DNA of 64,000 nucleotides from Phyllobacterium sp. 628. Its GTDB lineage: Bacteria > Pseudomonadota > Alphaproteobacteria > Rhizobiales > Rhizobiaceae. Each line of letters begins with the position of its first letter. The first letter of the stretch is position 1. Positions 53,950 to 63,776 of this stretch are shown here, piece after piece. The notes beneath the pieces are model-generated. The model saw only the letters and a list, made by a program, of their open reading frames with translations, was not told where the DNA came from and did not search any database. The position numbers were made by a program, and so were the translations under genes. The stretch lies in NCBI RefSeq assembly GCF_014189505.1, contig NZ_CP050301.1, forward strand, positions 3,479,501 through 3,543,500. Reading direction: 5' to 3'.

Positions 53950-55619
53950 GTGAACGGTTCGACAGTTTTATTGCACCTTGCAGGTGCAGTGGCCCTTTGC
54001 TATGGGCCACGCGTATGGTCCGCACCGGCGTGGAACGCGCCTATGGCGAGCGTATGCGCCAAAGCCTGCGCGGTGTCCTGCACAATCCCATTCTGGCGGT
54101 TCTCTGGGGAACGATGCTTTCCATCGCCCTGCAAAGCTCGACAGCGGTCAGCCTGCTTGTCGGCTCCTTTGTCGGTTCGGGCATTGTCAGCGGTATTTCC
54201 GGCCTTATGGCGGTACGCGGCGCAGAAGTCGGCTCGGCTCTCGTCGTCCTCATTCTCAGCTTCGATCTAACACTGTTGGTGCCGCTTTGTCTTTTGGCAG
54301 GCACAGTCATTTTCATGTCGACCGAGCGTGGCGACTGGCGGCAGATCGGCCGCATTCTCGTCGGCATCGGCCTTCTCGTTCTCTCGCTTGAAATGACCGG
54401 ACAGGCGACAGAGCCCCTGCGAAACAGTGACCTTCTGCCCGTTATCGTCAGCTATCTCAGCACGGATCCGATAACCGCTTTCATGCTGGCCGCGCTGATG
54501 ACATGGCTGTTCCATTCCAGCATTGCTGCCATACTCCTGCTCGTCACCTTTGCTTCCCGCGGCCTGATTGAGCCTGAACTCGGTGTTGTCATGGTGTTTG
54601 GCGTCAATCTCGGCTCATCTTTCATTGCACCATTGCTCACCCGCAATGCCGCGCCACAGGCACGCATTGTCCCCATGGGCAACTTGCTGATGCGCGGTGC
54701 CGGTTCGCTGATCATCCTCATTGCCTATCTGACCTTCAAGCCATCGGTTGCCTTTCTGGGTTCGGCCCCTGAGGATCAGATCATTCATGCCCACATCCTG
54801 TTCAACATCATTATTTTGCTTGCAGGCGTGCCGCTGTCGGGTCTCGTCCTCAAGGTTACCAAGGCCATTGTTGCCCTGAATGCACCCGCTCCGCAGGTAG
54901 CGCCCCTGGGACAGGCAGAGCTCAGCGCCCTCGATGAAAGCGTTCTCGATACGCCGAGCCTTGCACTTGCCAACGCCACGCGCGAAACCGTGCGCGTCTG
55001 CGAAACCGTCGAAATCATGCTGCAGCGTGTCATCGGCCTTTATGAAAATCCTGAACAGGCCCGCATCGATGAATTGTCCGGGCTGGATGACAAAGTTGAC
55101 CGCAAGCATGCGGAGATCAAACTCTATCTGGCCAAACTGACGACCCGCCCGTTGTCCGAACAGGAAATCGGCCGTGCCCAGGAATTGCTCGGTGCCTGCG
55201 TCAAACTTGAACAGGTTGGCGATATCATCGTTCGCAATATGCTGGCGCTGGTGCAGAAGAAAATGGACCGCAAGCTCAAATTTACCGACGAAGGCTGGCT
55301 GGAACTCAGCAATTTCCATGCAAAAGTTCTGATTAATGCCCGTATGGCATTCAATGTACTCGTCTCACGTGATCGCGAAATGGCCCACCAGTTGGTTCTG
55401 GAGAAGGATCATCTGCGCGATCTGGAAAAGCAAAGCAGCCAGCGGCACTTCAGCCGGTTGCGCGAAGGCACACTGCGCAGTCTGGAAACCAGCTCGATCC
55501 ATCTCGATACGATCCGGGATCTGAAGCAAATCAACTCGCTCCTCGCCGCCATGACCTATCCGGTTCTGGAAGAGCAGGGTCTGTTGAACACCACCCGTCT
55601 GCGCGCGCTGCATAATTGA
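53950..55619 (+). CDS. Na/Pi-cotransporter-family protein with PhoU-like tail; frame disruption near start
   Basis: A membrane protein of about 555 residues: two Na_Pi_cotrans repeats (ALQSSTAVSLLVGSFVGSGIVSG and LFHSSIAAILLLVTFASRGL, the QSS/HSS motifs), then a PhoU-like helical domain (about 330-550). It should move phosphate across the inner membrane. GTG 53950 with AGGA 12 bases upstream gives NGSTVLLHLAGAVAL, the normal family N-terminus, but that frame then departs. The remainder (LLWATRMVRTGVERAYG onward) is in another frame that is open from TTG 53910. One extra T in the CCCTTT tract at 53993-53998 would join them into AVALLLWATRMV. So there is a one-base deletion or a sequence error. 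A downstream ATG (54015) could serve as emergency start. The Pho box upstream implies induction by phosphate starvation. Confidence 0.88.
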
Positions 55620-55680
55620 GTGAGTGAAGCACCCGGCCCGTGGTGACGGGCTTGGGAACGTGGTCAGTGGCGGCAAGTAC

Positions 55681-55861
55681 TTCACCCCCCTCTGCCCTGT
55701 CGGGCATCTCCCCCACAAGGGGGGAGATCACATCGTCATTTACGATTTTGCATAATCTTCGTTGTTGCAAAATCTTCGCTGTTGCAAATTGTGAGAAATG
55801 GCAATGAAGGCTGATCTCCCCCCTTGTGGGGGAGATGCCCGACAGGGCAGAGGGGGGTGAA
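55681..55861. repeat. Inverted-repeat element with 50-bp perfect arms
   Basis: A 50-base GC-rich sequence at 55681-55730 (begins TTCACCCCCCTCTGCCCTGT) returns as its perfect reverse complement at 55812-55861. The 81-base centre holds a short direct repeat (AATCTTCG-n-TGTTGCAAA twice). There is no coding potential. It looks like a non-autonomous MITE or REP/BIME-type element; similar 'CTCTGCCCTGTCGGGCATCT' units are common in Rhizobiales genomes. It fills most of the 344-bp gap 55620-55963. Confidence 0.85.
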
Positions 55862-55963
55862 GACATTCAACCTATCGTTTTCAAATACAAATCCCTGCAA
55901 CAGCCAGACGCATCAGCGGGCGTGGCAATGCCAGCGATCTTCAAAACCCGTTCACACACCATA

Positions 55964-56794
55964 TTATCCACGATTCTCAAAATCGGTGCTGCGGGTGACG
56001 GTTTCCCACGCATCGATCTCATCGGCAATCTGATCCAGTTTGCTCCGGGCGCGGCGCAGCGCATCGCTGCCGAGCAGCAAATGAAGCGGCGGATTGTCAG
56101 AGCGGACCACGTTGATAATCGCTTGTGCCGCGAGATCGGGATTGCCCAGTTGCAGGCCCCCAGCGGAATCGAAGGCGGCAGAGCTGCGTCCGATAGTCTC
56201 GGCATAAGCAGCATCTTCGGCATCACTTTTGCGGATTGAGTGAGACGAAAGGAAGTCCGTGCGGAATGCACCAGGGGCAACGGCCGTTATTTTGATACCA
56301 AGCGGTGCGATCTCCAGTGCCAATGCCGACGAAAGCCCTTCCAGCGCATATTTGGCGGCGGCATAAAGCGCCGATCCTGTGGTTGGCGCACGCCCGGCAA
56401 TCGACGTGATGTTGATGATGTGACCATGGCCTTGCGCGCGAAGGTAAGGCAATGCTGTCCGAATGATCCGGAACGGCGCAAAAACATCGACAGCAAACAG
56501 CCGCTCGACATCGGTGTCTGATGCCTTCTCCAAGGCACCGAGCAGCCCGTATCCGGCATTGTTGACGATGACGTCAATATGGCCTGCTGTTTCAAAGGCC
56601 TTTGTTACGCATGCAGCTGCGGCGTCGCCGTCAACGAGATCAACATTCAAGACATGCAATGTGCCGCGATCATGATCAAGTTCGAACGGCCCAGTCCGAA
56701 CCGTCCCGATCACCGTATCGCCCTCTGCCAGAGCTGCTGTCGCCAGTGCCTTGCCAAGGCCACGTGAAATTCCTGTGATAAACCAAGTTGTCAT
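55964..56794 (-). CDS. Short-chain dehydrogenase/reductase
   Basis: A 276-residue classical SDR. Cofactor motif TGISRGLGKAL, NNAGYG, catalytic Ser in NITSIAGRAPTTG and YAAAKYALEG (Tyr-x-x-x-Lys), PGAFRTDFL loop. The sequence resembles the group of oxidoreductases commonly paired with LysR regulators. It is divergent from a LysR-type gene 113 bases away. The substrate is unknown. Confidence 0.92.
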   Translation of the reverse strand: MTTWFITGISRGLGKALATAALAEGDTVIGTVRTGPFELDHDRGTLHVLNVDLVDGDAAAACVTKAFETAGHIDVIVNNAGYGLLGALEKASDTDVERLFAVDVFAPFRIIRTALPYLRAQGHGHIINITSIAGRAPTTGSALYAAAKYALEGLSSALALEIAPLGIKITAVAPGAFRTDFLSSHSIRKSDAEDAAYAETIGRSSAAFDSAGGLQLGNPDLAAQAIINVVRSDNPPLHLLLGSDALRRARSKLDQIADEIDAWETVTRSTDFENRG

Positions 56795-56907
56795 TTTTCT
56801 CTCTCTTCAATGAACCAAGGAGAAAATGACAGAAAGACGATGGCTTTATAATACATCCAAAAATTACAGCGCTTGTTAGGTAAACTAAGTAATGTATAAT
56901 CCATAGA

Positions 56908-57813
56908 ATGGATATTTTGCTCGCCGGACACGATTACAATCAGCTTCGCGCCTTCATTGCAGTTGCCGAATTTCTGAGCTTCAGCCGGGCTGCCGACAGT
57001 CTTGGAGTCTCGCCTTCAGCGCTCAGCCAGATGGTGCGTAGTTTCGAGGAGCGGGTGGAAATGCGTCTTCTGCACCGGACAACGCGCAACGTGTCACTGA
57101 CGGAAGCTGGTGAAAATTTGCTCCAGCGGGTCAGACCTGCCGCATTCGAACTGGGAAGTGCTGTCGCACAGGCTCGCCGTTCAGGGGAGAAACCGGCTGG
57201 CACGGTAAAGGTCCATTCGTTCCGGTCTGCGGCCCGAAAGCATATTGAACCGATTCTTGCCAGCTTCACGGAGCGCTACCCGGAGGTGCTGCTCGACATC
57301 ACGCTGGATGATGAGGTCATTGACATCGTCGCAGGCGGCTTCGACGTGGGGTTGCGTATAGGAGAGGTAATCGAGCGCGACATGATTGCCGTTCGTCTGG
57401 GATCAGAGCTTCGGCAGGTGGTGGTAGCGACCCCGGATTATCTCGCCCGCCACGGACGTCCGGAACACCCGCGTGATCTCGTCAACCATCGTTGCATACG
57501 CTGGCGCTGGCCGGGCCGGACAACGCCCTACGCTTGGGAGTTCTTTGAGAATGACACATGGTTCAGCGTCTCCGTTGAAGGTCCGCTGATCTTCAGTGAC
57601 AAAGAAATGGCACTGGGCGCAACGCTCAAAGGAATCGGGATCGGATTTCCTATCGAAGACACCGTGGAAGACCACCTTACCAAAGGGAGGCTCGTCAGCC
57701 TGCTCGATCCATGGTGTGCTGCGTTTCCAGGGTTGTTTCTATGCTATCCCAAGCAGCGCCATATGGCGCCCGCGCTGCGGGTTTTCATCGATGCGGTACG
57801 AGCCGGCGGCTGA
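56908..57813 (+). CDS. LysR-family transcriptional regulator
   Basis: A 301-residue LysR-type regulator: HTH LRAFIAVAEFLSFSRAADSLGVSPSALSQMVRSFEERVEMRLLHRTTRNVSLTEAGENLLQR, then a substrate-binding domain (KVHSFRSAARKHIEPILASF, DIVAGGFDVGLRIGE, GRPEHPRDLVNHRCIRWRWP). It belongs to the group that pairs with SDR oxidoreductases. Divergent orientation to the SDR gene suggests it activates that gene. Confidence 0.93.
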   Translation: MDILLAGHDYNQLRAFIAVAEFLSFSRAADSLGVSPSALSQMVRSFEERVEMRLLHRTTRNVSLTEAGENLLQRVRPAAFELGSAVAQARRSGEKPAGTVKVHSFRSAARKHIEPILASFTERYPEVLLDITLDDEVIDIVAGGFDVGLRIGEVIERDMIAVRLGSELRQVVVATPDYLARHGRPEHPRDLVNHRCIRWRWPGRTTPYAWEFFENDTWFSVSVEGPLIFSDKEMALGATLKGIGIGFPIEDTVEDHLTKGRLVSLLDPWCAAFPGLFLCYPKQRHMAPALRVFIDAVRAGG

Positions 57814-57854
57814 ATGCTCTTTTTAGCCGCCGACTCTAAACAACCATCAATTGC

Positions 57855-58304
57855 CTACTGCAGGATTTCTTTCACAATGCCGCTGGCCTTGCTGAAATCC
57901 ATCTGCCCGGCATACTTTTCCTTGAGCGCGTTCATGCATTTGCCCATGTCGCGCAAGCCGCCTGCCCCGATTTCCTCGATAACCTGAGAACAGGCCAGAC
58001 GGACATCCGCCTCGTCAAGCTGCTTCGGCAGAAAGCCACGGATAATCTCGATTTCCGCGCGTTCCTGTTCGGCCAGTTCAAGCCGGTTACCTTCTTCGTA
58101 AAGCTTCGCTGATTCCTCGCGCTGCTTGATCATCTTGGCCAGAATCGCGCTGATGTCATCGCCCGAAACCGGGTCCTTGCCCGATCCGCGATTCAAAATA
58201 TCCCGATCCTGGATGGCAGCCATGATCAGGCGCAGCGTCGGAACGCGGCTCCTGTCCTGTGCCTTGATTGCCGTTGTCAGTGCCCCGGCGATTGTATCGC
58301 GCAT
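57855..58304 (-). CDS. GatB/YqeY-domain protein
   Basis: A 149-residue YqeY-type protein, related to the tRNA-binding domain of the GatB amidotransferase: LTTAIKAQDRSRVPTLRLIMAAIQDRDI, EISAIL-like DDISAILAKMIKQREESAKLYEEGNR, LAEQERAEIEIIRGFLPKQL and DMGKCMNALKEKYAGQMDFSKAS. It may stimulate tRNA or amidotransferase reactions; the precise role is unknown. ATG 58304 with AGGAG nine bases upstream is preferred over the earlier in-frame start at 58358. It is divergent from carA, as in many Rhizobiales. Confidence 0.92.
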   Translation of the reverse strand: MRDTIAGALTTAIKAQDRSRVPTLRLIMAAIQDRDILNRGSGKDPVSGDDISAILAKMIKQREESAKLYEEGNRLELAEQERAEIEIIRGFLPKQLDEADVRLACSQVIEEIGAGGLRDMGKCMNALKEKYAGQMDFSKASGIVKEILQ

Positions 58305-58588
58305 GGCTTCATTCTCCTGTTGTCCGCGCACCGTACCGGTGGGTCCGAGCGAAATCAATCATCGTGGCGGGACGGCTCAGCACCGAATTCCACGAAGAGT
58401 TTTCGTGTCGCAATTGACCGGAAGCGCGGTTTTCTTTATGGTCCGTGACCTAGCCAGACATTTTTGTTTTTACTGCGGTGGTAAGGTCAAACGACCACCG
58501 CGTTCAGCCATGTCATATGGAATATCGAACGGCATTTTTCAATGCCCAATGAATAACGACGACGCAAGCCCACGCTCAGGAGTGCCGC

Positions 58589-59827
58589 ATGACCGCCCCG
58601 ACAACCACAGACGCAGGTGCAAAAACCGCAGCCTGGACAGAGTTCAAGCCGACAGCGGTTCTGGTTCTGGCCGATGGAACGGTTATCGAGGGCAAGGGAC
58701 TTGGCGCGACCGGCGCCTGTGAAGCGGAAGTCTGCTTCAACACGGCCCTCACCGGTTACGAGGAAATCCTCACCGATCCTTCCTATGCCGGCCAGATCGT
58801 CACGTTCACCTTCCCGCATATCGGCAATGTCGGCACCAACAAGGAAGACATCGAGGACCTCAATCCGGCCAATCGGGCCGGTGCCGTGGGTGCGATCTTC
58901 AAGGCCGACATCACTGCACCATCCAGTTACCGTGCGGCCGAGCATCTCGATGATTGGCTGAAAGCTCGCGGCGTGATTGCGCTTGCTGGTGTCGATACCC
59001 GTGCACTCACAGTTCTCATTCGCGAAAAGGGCATGCCGAATGGCGTTATCGCCCATGACCCCGAGGGCAAATTTGACATTCCAGCGCTCACCAAGCGTGC
59101 AGCGGCCTGGCATGGTTTGCTCGATCTTGATCTGGCCAAGGATGTGACCTCGGGTCAGAGCTCGGTCTGGACTGAAAAGCCATGGGTATGGGATGAAGGT
59201 TTTGACCAGCAGACCACGCCGGAATTTCACGTGGTTGCCATCGACTACGGTATCAAGCGCAACATTCTGCGTCTGATTGCAGGTCTTGGCGCCAAGGTGA
59301 CGATCGTTCCGGCAACCGCGACAGCCGAAGACGTTCTGGCGCACAAGCCTGACGGTATCTTCCTGTCCAACGGTCCCGGCGATCCGGCAGCCACCGGCAA
59401 ATATGCGGTTCCGGCCATTCAGGAATTGATCAAGACCGACATTCCTGTTTTCGGCATCTGCCTTGGCCACCAGATGCTGGCGCTGGCGCTTGGTGCTGAT
59501 ACCAAGAAGATGCATCAGGGCCATCACGGTGCCAACCACCCGGTTCGCGACGACACAACCGGCAAGGTGGAAATCGTCTCGATGAATCACGGTTTTGCCG
59601 TGGACACGGAATCATTGCCGGACGGTGTAGAAGAAACCCACGTCTCGCTGTTCGACGGCAGCAATTGCGGCCTGCGCGTAACCGGCAAGGCAATCTTCTC
59701 GGTGCAGCACCATCCGGAAGCATCGCCCGGCCCGCAGGACTCACATTATCTCTTCCGCCGGTTCGCCAACCTCATTCGTACCCGTCAGGGCCGTGAACTC
59801 CTGCCCGAACGCGATCAGGCTGCCTGA
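58589..59827 (+). CDS. carA: Carbamoyl-phosphate synthase small subunit
   Basis: The 412-residue glutamine amidotransferase subunit of carbamoyl-phosphate synthase, supplying ammonia to CarB for arginine and pyrimidine synthesis. N-terminal domain: EAEVCFNTALTGYEEILTDPSYAGQIVTFTFPHIGN. The class I glutaminase domain has the nucleophile FGICLGHQMLALALG (Cys near 290), HGANHPVRD, SMNHGFAVD and QHHPEASPGPQDSHYLF (His and Glu of the triad). carB is not in the window. The 230-bp gap to yqeY holds both promoters. Confidence 0.97.
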   Translation: MTAPTTTDAGAKTAAWTEFKPTAVLVLADGTVIEGKGLGATGACEAEVCFNTALTGYEEILTDPSYAGQIVTFTFPHIGNVGTNKEDIEDLNPANRAGAVGAIFKADITAPSSYRAAEHLDDWLKARGVIALAGVDTRALTVLIREKGMPNGVIAHDPEGKFDIPALTKRAAAWHGLLDLDLAKDVTSGQSSVWTEKPWVWDEGFDQQTTPEFHVVAIDYGIKRNILRLIAGLGAKVTIVPATATAEDVLAHKPDGIFLSNGPGDPAATGKYAVPAIQELIKTDIPVFGICLGHQMLALALGADTKKMHQGHHGANHPVRDDTTGKVEIVSMNHGFAVDTESLPDGVEETHVSLFDGSNCGLRVTGKAIFSVQHHPEASPGPQDSHYLFRRFANLIRTRQGRELLPERDQAA

Positions 59828-59847
59828 GACAAATACTGCATCCCTGG

Positions 59848-59973
59848 GGTGCGTGGTTCGACAAGCTCACCATGAGGGAGAGTGAGGATGGCAGGGAGCT
59901 ATATTCTGCAACACTCTCGGTCTCTTTGCAGCCAAACCAACTCCCTCATGGTGAGCTTGTCGAACCACGCACC
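59848..59973. repeat. Inverted-repeat element with 33-bp perfect arms, copy 1
   Basis: GGTGCGTGGTTCGACAAGCT and the rest of a 33-base arm (59848-59880) return as an exact reverse complement at 59941-59973. The inner 60 bases contain GGCAGGGAGCTA and TTTGCAGCC. A second copy is at 63589-63724. It fills the carA-AKR gap and could also act as a convergent terminator hairpin. Confidence 0.85.
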
Positions 59974-59993
59974 TAAGAAATGCAGCTTATAAC

Positions 59994-60914
59994 TTAGGCC
60001 ACTTCCTGGCCGGTGCTGGCTTTCAGGATTGCAAACCACTGCTGGCGCTCGAGTTTGATATCGAGCGCCGATACCATCCTGGCCAAGCGATCACGCTTGA
60101 GGCTGCCCAGCACCGGGATAAGCCGCGCGGGATGCCGCAACAGCCAGGCAATGGCGATTGCCGAAATATCAGCAACGCCGATCTCATCACCAACAGTTTG
60201 CAACGCATTGCGTACACGCTGGTCCTGCTCGCCTGTTCCGGTAAACAGGCTGCCGCCGCCAAGCGGTGACCAGATCATCGGCGCATAACGCAGCCGCTGC
60301 GCATGATCGAGACTGCCATCGGTCAAGGGTGCTGAATGCATCACCGATAGTTCGATCTGGTTGGTAACAACCGGGAAAGGCAAGCGCGAGGCAAGCAGAT
60401 CAATCTGCGAGGGTGTAAAATTCGACACGCCAATAGCTCGCACTTTTCCGGCCTTAACAACCGACTGCAATCCTTCGGCGGTTTCATCCGCATCCATCAA
60501 CGGATCCGGGCGATGCAACAGCAGCACGTCGAGATAATCCGTGTGGAGGTTTTTGAGCGAGCGATCCACCGACGCTTTGATATGAGCCGCGCTGGTATCA
60601 TAATGTTTGACCCGGTTATCGGGCCGCTCGGCCGATGTCAGCATGATATCGCATTTGGTGATCAGCTCGATCGAGGAACGCTTTCCACTCCATCCGGCGA
60701 GCCCAGCGCCAAACGCTGCCTCAACACCATAATTGCCGTAGATATCCGCATGATCGAAACTAGTCAGGCCAAGATCAATCGCCTCATCGATCAGGCGCGC
60801 TACTTCACTTGCCGTCGGCTTGGCACCCTGATCGAGCAAGCGCCATGCACCCAGCACCAGCCGCGATAGCGTCAGGCCGTCAGAATTCAGCGCAATGCGT
60901 TTTTCGTAGGACAT
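59994..60914 (-). CDS. Aldo/keto reductase, YdhF-like
   Basis: A 306-residue NADPH-dependent oxidoreductase with TIM barrel. Motifs: [33 protein letters not shown] (catalytic Asp/Tyr), [48 protein letters not shown] (catalytic His region) and [14 protein letters not shown]. The frame is open to 61112, but ATG 60914 follows GGAGGTG and matches the family start (SYEKRIALN). It is divergent from an NTF2-like/TetR pair. The substrate is unknown. Confidence 0.93.
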   Translation of the reverse strand: MSYEKRIALNSDGLTLSRLVLGAWRLLDQGAKPTASEVARLIDEAIDLGLTSFDHADIYGNYGVEAAFGAGLAGWSGKRSSIELITKCDIMLTSAERPDNRVKHYDTSAAHIKASVDRSLKNLHTDYLDVLLLHRPDPLMDADETAEGLQSVVKAGKVRAIGVSNFTPSQIDLLASRLPFPVVTNQIELSVMHSAPLTDGSLDHAQRLRYAPMIWSPLGGGSLFTGTGEQDQRVRNALQTVGDEIGVADISAIAIAWLLRHPARLIPVLGSLKRDRLARMVSALDIKLERQQWFAILKASTGQEVA

Positions 60915-61084
60915 CGTGGCACCTCCATCACGCAAATCGAACATGCTGCATAGCCCAAAGCGGCAGCCAATCAAAGGGCGGCGCACATATCCATCACATT
61001 CAGCCTTTTGACAGTTCGCAATCAATATTGTACCACTCAGTAAAGAGTTTTCCTTTTGGTACAACAATAGAAATGGAGCCCGAA

Positions 61085-61558
61085 ATGTCCGAGCAGCGTC
61101 CACCACTTCCACCCTTCACACACGAAACAGCCACGCAGAAAGTCCGGGCGGCGGAAGATGGCTGGAACAGCCGCAACCCGGAACGGGTGTCGCTCGCCTA
61201 TACCGCGGACAGCCACTGGCGTAATCGCGCTGAATTCGTGCAGGGGCGCGATGCAATCGTTGCGTTTCTCACGCGCAAGTGGAACCGGGAACTGGAATAT
61301 CGCCTGATCAAAGAACTTTGGGCCTTTACCGGTAACCGGATCGCCGTGCGCTTTGCCTATGAATATCACGATGATTCCGGCAATTGGTTCCGCGCCTATG
61401 GCAATGAGAATTGGGAGTTCGACGAGAACGGTCTGATGCGCACGCGCTTTGCCTGTATCAACGATCTTCCGATCAAGGAATCCGAACGGAAGTTCTTTTG
61501 GGACCGGTCCGCTCCACGCCCGTCTGCTCACGCCAGCCTTTCAGAACTGGGACTTTAA
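61085..61558 (+). CDS. NTF2-like DUF1348 protein
   Basis: A 157-residue SnoaL/NTF2-fold protein of the DUF1348 group: [94 protein letters not shown] and [20 protein letters not shown]. The cone-shaped fold usually binds a small hydrophobic ligand; function is unknown. ATG 61085 has GGAG six bases upstream. The TetR gene begins three bases after it. Confidence 0.9.
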   Translation: MSEQRPPLPPFTHETATQKVRAAEDGWNSRNPERVSLAYTADSHWRNRAEFVQGRDAIVAFLTRKWNRELEYRLIKELWAFTGNRIAVRFAYEYHDDSGNWFRAYGNENWEFDENGLMRTRFACINDLPIKESERKFFWDRSAPRPSAHASLSELGL

Positions 61559-61561
61559 ACC

Positions 61562-62116
61562 ATGGCAAGGATGGTGGCAGAGCGCCCCGATGTTATCCCG
61601 ATGCTCGGCGAAATTTTCCGGGAGTACGGTTACGAAGGCGCAAGCCTGGCTGTCATCACCGAGAAGACGCGTCTTGGAAAAGGCAGCCTTTATCACTTCT
61701 TTCCCGGCGGGAAGGAAGAGATGGCAACGGTCGTTCTGCAACAGATCGATGCGTGGTTGGAGGATCAAATCTATCGCCCGTTGCGCGAGAGCGACAACCC
61801 GCGCGCTTCGATCAGCGCGATGTGCAGGGCCGTATCAGACTATTTCCGGTCAGGATGCCGCGTCTGTCTCGTTGGCGCCTTTGCCCTCGACAATGTCCGC
61901 GATCGTTTTGCCAGCGCTATCGTCGATTACTTCACAGCTTGGAAAAGCGCCCTGGCCGCAGCCTTGCAAAAGTTAGGTCACAAGCCCGATGAGGCAGCCG
62001 ACCTTGCGGAGGAAGCAGTCGCCAACATCCAAGGGGCACTGGTGCTGGCCCGCGCATTGAATGACCCCGCTGTGTTTGAGCGGGCAATGCTCAGGATCGA
62101 GCGCCGGTTGCTATGA
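61562..62116 (+). CDS. TetR-family regulator
   Basis: A 184-residue TetR-type repressor: IPMLGEIFREYGYEGASLAVITEKTRLGKGSLYHFFPGGKEEMA is the HTH (SLYHFFPGGKEEM pattern, LmrA/YxaF group), then GCRVCLVGAFALDNVRDRFASAIVDYF. It directly follows the DUF1348 gene, so it probably controls this operon and the divergent reductase. Its end overlaps the MFS gene by six bases tail to tail. Confidence 0.9.
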   Translation: MARMVAERPDVIPMLGEIFREYGYEGASLAVITEKTRLGKGSLYHFFPGGKEEMATVVLQQIDAWLEDQIYRPLRESDNPRASISAMCRAVSDYFRSGCRVCLVGAFALDNVRDRFASAIVDYFTAWKSALAAALQKLGHKPDEAADLAEEAVANIQGALVLARALNDPAVFERAMLRIERRLL

Positions 62117-63382
62117 TGCCTCGTTGGAGACAAGTGCACCCGGTGCCAGAGGTTCGGCCTTGGCCAGCGCGGTTTTTTCCACACGCAAGACAAAGACCAT
62201 CACGGCAATTGCCACGAAAACACCGCCAAGCACATAGGGCGCACCGCCAAAGGTGATCAGTGCATTTGGCGCGGTGAAGATCGCGAAAATCTGAGTGAAA
62301 ATCAGCGGGCCAATAATGTTGGTGATACTGAACAGGCTCGTCATGGCACCCTGCAACTCGCCCTGCTCGGAAGGCGGAACTTTTGCGGAGGCAATGCTGC
62401 GCATTGCCGGGTCAGCGACGCTTTCAAGACAGGTCGCCACAATCACCGCATAGACCATCCAGCCTTGCCATGCGGCGGCATAACCAAAGAAACCAAGCGC
62501 GGTGAAAACGAGCCCGATAACAGCCGTATGCCATTCGCCAAATCTGGCTACCACCCGAGGCAGGATAAAGCCCATGACAATCGCGCCGCCCATGCCAAAC
62601 ACACCCAGCGACAGGCCGATATCCCGCTGGTTCCAGTCATAGCGGTAGGCACTGACAAATGACCAGACCGAGGGGTAAGCCATGTGGCCAAGCGTCAGCA
62701 TGAAAAACACCAGCCCGATCCAGAGAATGCCTTTATGCCCGCGCATCTGCTTGAGGGCGCCGAGCGGGTTAGCACGCGTCCAGTCGAATGTGCGGCGATT
62801 TTTGACCTCCAGTGTTTCCGGCAGAAAGAAATAAGCCACGATGAAATTGAGGAATGCTATCAGCGCGGCACCGTAGAACGGTACGCGCGGTCCAAACTCT
62901 CCGAGCAATCCGCCGATGATAGGCCCAAGGACGAAGCCGACACCAAACGCGATTCCCAATAATCCAAAATTCTTGGCGCGGTTCTCATCCGTACTCACAT
63001 CAGCGATGTAGGCGGACGCAGTCGAGAAACTCGCACCGCTGATACCGGCCAGGACACGGCCGATGAACAGCACGCCAAAGCTGGTTGCCAATGCGCAGAT
63101 CAGATTATCGATGGCAAATGTAAACACAGACGCGAGCAACACCGGACGGCGTCCGAACCGGTCGCTCAAATTGCCAATCAATGGTGCGAAAATGAACTGC
63201 ATGGCGGCATAGACAAACAGCAGCCACCCGCCATCAATTGCCGCCTGGCTGACATCCGAGCCTGTCAATTGTTCGAGATAGGCTGGCAATACCGGCACGA
63301 TAATCGCGATGCCGATAACATCGAGCAGAAGCATGATAAAGACGAGAGTCAGCCCACGTTTGGCAAGGACGGGATCAATCAT
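62111..63382 (-). CDS. TetA-type MFS drug efflux transporter
   Basis: A 423-residue 12-segment transporter resembling tetracycline/H+ antiporters of the DHA1 group. The start is LAKRGLTLVFIMLLLDVIGIAIIVPVLPAYLEQL; motif A is GNLSDRFGRRPVLLASVFTFAID; the motif C-like segment is GFVLGPIIGGLLGEFG. The sequence resembles chromosomal TetA-like efflux proteins of Rhizobiales; tetracycline itself may not be the natural substrate. No adjacent tetR of the classical type. Confidence 0.92.
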   Translation of the reverse strand: MIDPVLAKRGLTLVFIMLLLDVIGIAIIVPVLPAYLEQLTGSDVSQAAIDGGWLLFVYAAMQFIFAPLIGNLSDRFGRRPVLLASVFTFAIDNLICALATSFGVLFIGRVLAGISGASFSTASAYIADVSTDENRAKNFGLLGIAFGVGFVLGPIIGGLLGEFGPRVPFYGAALIAFLNFIVAYFFLPETLEVKNRRTFDWTRANPLGALKQMRGHKGILWIGLVFFMLTLGHMAYPSVWSFVSAYRYDWNQRDIGLSLGVFGMGGAIVMGFILPRVVARFGEWHTAVIGLVFTALGFFGYAAAWQGWMVYAVIVATCLESVADPAMRSIASAKVPPSEQGELQGAMTSLFSITNIIGPLIFTQIFAIFTAPNALITFGGAPYVLGGVFVAIAVMVFVLRVEKTALAKAEPLAPGALVSNEAS

Positions 63383-63588
63383 CGAAAAACTCGCGCTAGA
63401 TATCCCGGAGCGAAATAAACCCGGAAAATGCTCTTAAACGATTTCTGCAAGCGAAACAATACGTGAACATGATCAGAAAATCCGGGGAAAAGCTTCCAAA
63501 TTATGTGCTTGAGCAAAAATCTCCTGACAAGGACTGCCAAACAAACTCAAAAATGAAGAGGTCTGTACCGGCGTTGCATCTCTGTTGC

Positions 63589-63724
63589 GCGTGGTTCGCC
63601 CTTCGACAAGCTCAGGAGCTCACCATGAGGGAGAGGGATGGGTTGCAGGGAGCTAAGGTCTGCAATGTTTCCGACGAGCCTTGCAGCCAACCATCTCCCT
63701 CATGGTGAGCTTGTCGAACCACGC
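63589..63724. repeat. Inverted-repeat element, copy 2
   Basis: The outer arms share GTGGTTCG, TTCGACAAGCT and CTCACCATGAGGGAG with the copy at 59848-59973, but the left arm has an 8-bp insertion-like stretch and AGGAGCT. The inner arms GGTTGCAGGGAGCTA and TTGCAGCCAACC are also inverted. It lies in the 394-bp gap 63383-63776, which otherwise holds no gene. Confidence 0.8.
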
Positions 63725-63776
63725 AGAGAAGATCCTGCCAAGTACCACTAGCAACGCTTCAACCCAACAACACCCT

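Noticed and set aside
58487-59590. 367-codon reverse frame across carA
   Set aside because: Antisense of CarA; no recognisable protein and no start signal.
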